From positions 5,278-13,111 of the forward strand of contig DDIC01000053.1 in assembly GCA_002338335.1 (NCBI GenBank): a stretch of DNA of 7,834 nt, given 5' to 3'. The notes beneath the pieces are model-generated. The model had not been told where the DNA came from. It did no database searches and saw only the letters and a program-made list of their open reading frames with translations. Origin of the DNA: Bacteroidetes bacterium UBA1860. GTDB taxonomy: Bacteria; Bacteroidota; Rhodothermia; Balneolales; Balneolaceae. Both the position numbers and the translations under genes were made by a program. Each line of letters starts with the position of its first letter. Within the stretch, counting starts at the first letter, position 1. Positions 6,311 to 7,834 of this stretch are shown one piece after another.

Positions 6311-7290
6311 AGAGCCCCTATGATTTCGGCAAGTACTGCTTGGGCAGCACCAACCCTATGGTGAGCTTGGTCAATCACCATGCTTCTGGGCCCATCTAAG
6401 AGCTCGTCAGGGAGTACTAGGTTTCGTCTTACTGGCAAACAATGCATGATTTTTGCATCAGGGCTATGGCGCAGTTTTGACTCAGTCAACATCCAATCAT
6501 CTTGTACTGGGGGTGTTTGCCCATAGGACTCGTAAGAAGACCAATTCTTCACATAAACATATTCAGCCCCCTCGAGTGCTTCTGAAGAATCATGGGTTAG
6601 ACTTGCTCCATCTGTGAAGTGCGGTGCAAGTGCATATCCTGGAGGCGCGGCAATGGTAAGGTCGATTGCATTAGACGCCAGAGCCCACTCAGTAAAACTA
6701 TTGGCTACGCAATGAGGGAGGGGTTTTACATGGGGCGCCCAGTGCAGAACAACCTTGGGTCTAGTCGACCCGCTGGAAAAGAGCCCTTTTCCAGTTTTCC
6801 TTTCAAGATCTTTGTCTATGGTAACAAGATCGGCTAGCGATTGTAATGGGTGAAGCGTCGCGCTTTCAAGGCTAATCACAGGGATTTTGCTGTAGGTACA
6901 AAAGGCATTCCAGATTTTTTCTTGCTGGTCCACTTCTTGATCTGTTAATCCTGGAAACGTTCGGACCCCAAGAATGTCAAAATATCTACCTAGCACCGAA
7001 GCCGCTTCCTTCACGTGCTCAGTAGTAGACCCATTCATGACCGTTCCATCCTCAAATTCTAATGACCATCCGTCCTTTTGTACGGAATACACAATCGTAG
7101 TGAGCCCTAAGTTTTGAGCCGCAATCTCTGTAGAAAGTCTTGTCCTAAGGCTAGGATTAAAAAAGACGAGCCCCAATCGGAGTCCTTTACCTTTTTGAGG
7201 GTGGAGTAACGGTTCTCGGTCATACTCTCGCGCCTTGGCTACAAGGGATGATAGATCACGCACATTACCAACAGAATGAAAGTATTTCAT
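6307..7290 (-). CDS. argF': N-acyl-ornithine transcarbamylase (N-succinyl- or N-acetylornithine carbamoyltransferase)
   Basis: This enzyme transfers the carbamoyl group of carbamoyl phosphate to an N-acylated ornithine, giving N-acylcitrulline. From ATG 7290 it has 327 residues; an in-frame TTG at 7317 would give 336. The N-terminus MKYFHSVGNV fits this family better from 7290. Carbamoyl-phosphate motif FNPSLRTR lies at about 44-51, HPLQS at about 147-151, and HCLPVRRN at about 283-290. The stretch KPLPHCVANSF (about 189-199) is the proline-rich loop found in acetyl- and succinyl-ornithine transcarbamylases but not in ordinary ornithine enzymes. The residue that decides acetyl versus succinyl substrate (Glu92 in Xanthomonas, Pro90 in B. 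fragilis) aligns here with Thr90 in NGSTTEH. The carboxylated lysine of the Xanthomonas enzyme near the C-terminus aligns with Gln, as in neither subtype's standard form. I lean to the succinyl type. The stop overlaps the argB start as ATGA. Confidence 0.9.
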   Translation of the reverse strand: MKYFHSVGNVRDLSSLVAKAREYDREPLLHPQKGKGLRLGLVFFNPSLRTRLSTEIAAQNLGLTTIVYSVQKDGWSLEFEDGTVMNGSTTEHVKEAASVLGRYFDILGVRTFPGLTDQEVDQQEKIWNAFCTYSKIPVISLESATLHPLQSLADLVTIDKDLERKTGKGLFSSGSTRPKVVLHWAPHVKPLPHCVANSFTEWALASNAIDLTIAAPPGYALAPHFTDGASLTHDSSEALEGAEYVYVKNWSSYESYGQTPPVQDDWMLTESKLRHSPDAKIMHCLPVRRNLVLPDELLDGPRSMVIDQAHHRVGAAQAVLAEIIGAL

Positions 7291-7344
7291 ACGACGTAAT
7301 TTGTGTGTTTCTTCCAACTCAACATAGGCCTCATTCCAGAATCG

Positions 7345-7834
7345 CTAAAGATGTTGATCGAGATGATAACAAGCCTCTAAAAATTGATCACATTCCTTTT
7401 CCGTAACGGTAAGAGGTGGAAGTAATCGAAGGATTGTTGGGGATGAACTCCCTGTAAGAACTTGATGCTCTTTGAGCAATCGCTCACGAATGGTGGGCGC
7501 TTCTTCAGGTGTGTCAAAACCTATCATTAATCCTCTGCCACGGAGGTTTTTGACAAATGAGACGTTGGTTAATCCATCCCATAATTGTTGACCCCTCTGT
7601 TTCACATTCTCAGCAACATTCTCGTCTTCAAGCACCTCAAGAACAGCTAGGCCTGCTGCGCATGCGAGTGGATTTCCACCAAACGTGGTACCAAGTTGAC
7701 CTTTCACAGGCTTTATATTCTCTGAAATCAATAGCCCTGCAACTGGAAATCCATTACCCATTCCTTTCGCCATTGTGTATATGTCAGCTATCACTGAACT
7801 CTTATCATGGGCAAAAAACTCACCCGAGCGAGTG
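7345..7834 (-). CDS. argD: N-acyl-ornithine aminotransferase, C-terminal part (cut by window edge)
   Basis: This is the C-terminal 162 or so codons of a class III PLP-dependent aminotransferase. The family converts N-acyl-glutamate semialdehyde plus glutamate to N-acyl-ornithine plus 2-oxoglutarate. The reading frame is open to the right edge: before the in-frame GTG at 7794 it continues with TRSGEFFAHDKSS, which matches the family, so the true start lies outside the window. The PLP-binding lysine is the 23rd visible residue, in TMAKGMGNGFPVAG. The TTFGGNPLACAAGLAVL segment supplies the threonine that contacts the PLP phosphate in the partner subunit. It is the first gene visible in the operon and stops with TAG 54 nt before argF'. 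Other class III enzymes (ornithine or GABA aminotransferases) share these motifs; the neighbouring arginine genes support ArgD. Confidence 0.92.
   Translation of the reverse strand, partial: TRSGEFFAHDKSSVIADIYTMAKGMGNGFPVAGLLISENIKPVKGQLGTTFGGNPLACAAGLAVLEVLEDENVAENVKQRGQQLWDGLTNVSFVKNLRGRGLMIGFDTPEEAPTIRERLLKEHQVLTGSSSPTILRLLPPLTVTEKECDQFLEACYHLDQHL

Larger units (their letters stand above)
2997..7834 (-). other. Arginine biosynthesis operon argD-argF'-argB-argE-argH
   Basis: Five genes on one strand have gaps of 54, -4, 3 and 29 nt, which strongly suggests a single transcript entering from beyond 7834. No internal promoter or ArgR-like operator stands out in the short gaps. The set lacks argC, argG and the first acylating enzyme, which may lie upstream or elsewhere. 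Use of an acyl-ornithine transcarbamylase means the acyl group is kept through carbamoylation and removed from N-acylcitrulline by ArgE. ArgH then completes the route after argininosuccinate synthase. Confidence 0.85.

Noticed and set aside
1..7834. Mobile element, CRISPR array, toxin-antitoxin, tRNA or other novel system
   Set aside because: Nearly all of the window is occupied by recognisable housekeeping or peptidase genes, and I saw no terminal inverted repeats, spaced repeat array, cloverleaf or transposase motif.

Overview
The window is an ordinary-looking stretch of bacterial chromosome with two blocks of tightly packed genes that converge near 2990. Base composition is moderate. The arginine genes are of the Bacteroidota type, with a knotted acetyl/succinyl-ornithine transcarbamylase instead of a normal ornithine transcarbamylase. 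Most genes lack a clear Shine-Dalgarno sequence. This suggests a Bacteroidota/Rhodothermota/Balneolota-like organism (the wider FCB group). That placement is inferred from protein style, not from a marker gene.

Region 1 (1-2987) is peptide handling. A minus-strand MFS transporter (N-terminal end only, 1-254) is divergent from a plus-strand pair. The first of the pair is an M19 membrane dipeptidase with a lipoprotein-like N-terminus (362-1519). The second is a secreted M24 Xaa-Pro aminopeptidase (best start near 1524, ending 2987). The pair is almost certainly one transcript: the strong ribosome binding site of the second gene lies inside the last codons of the first. Together they would cut peptides and dipeptides, including proline-containing ones, outside the cytoplasm. 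The transporter's substrate cannot be told.

Region 2 (2997-7834, all minus strand) is an arginine biosynthesis operon in the order argD (partial), argF', argB, argE, argH. It covers the middle and end of the pathway: kinase, aminotransferase, transcarbamylase, deacylase and argininosuccinate lyase. The reductase (argC), argininosuccinate synthase (argG) and the enzyme that first acylates glutamate are not in the window. The operon promoter must lie beyond 7834.

I found no undescribed system, mobile element, CRISPR array or RNA gene. Two observations deserve checking. The transcarbamylase carries threonine at the residue known to decide between N-acetyl- and N-succinyl-ornithine. The M24 peptidase has its signal peptide and ribosome binding site intact but no ATG, GTG or TTG where the start should be.
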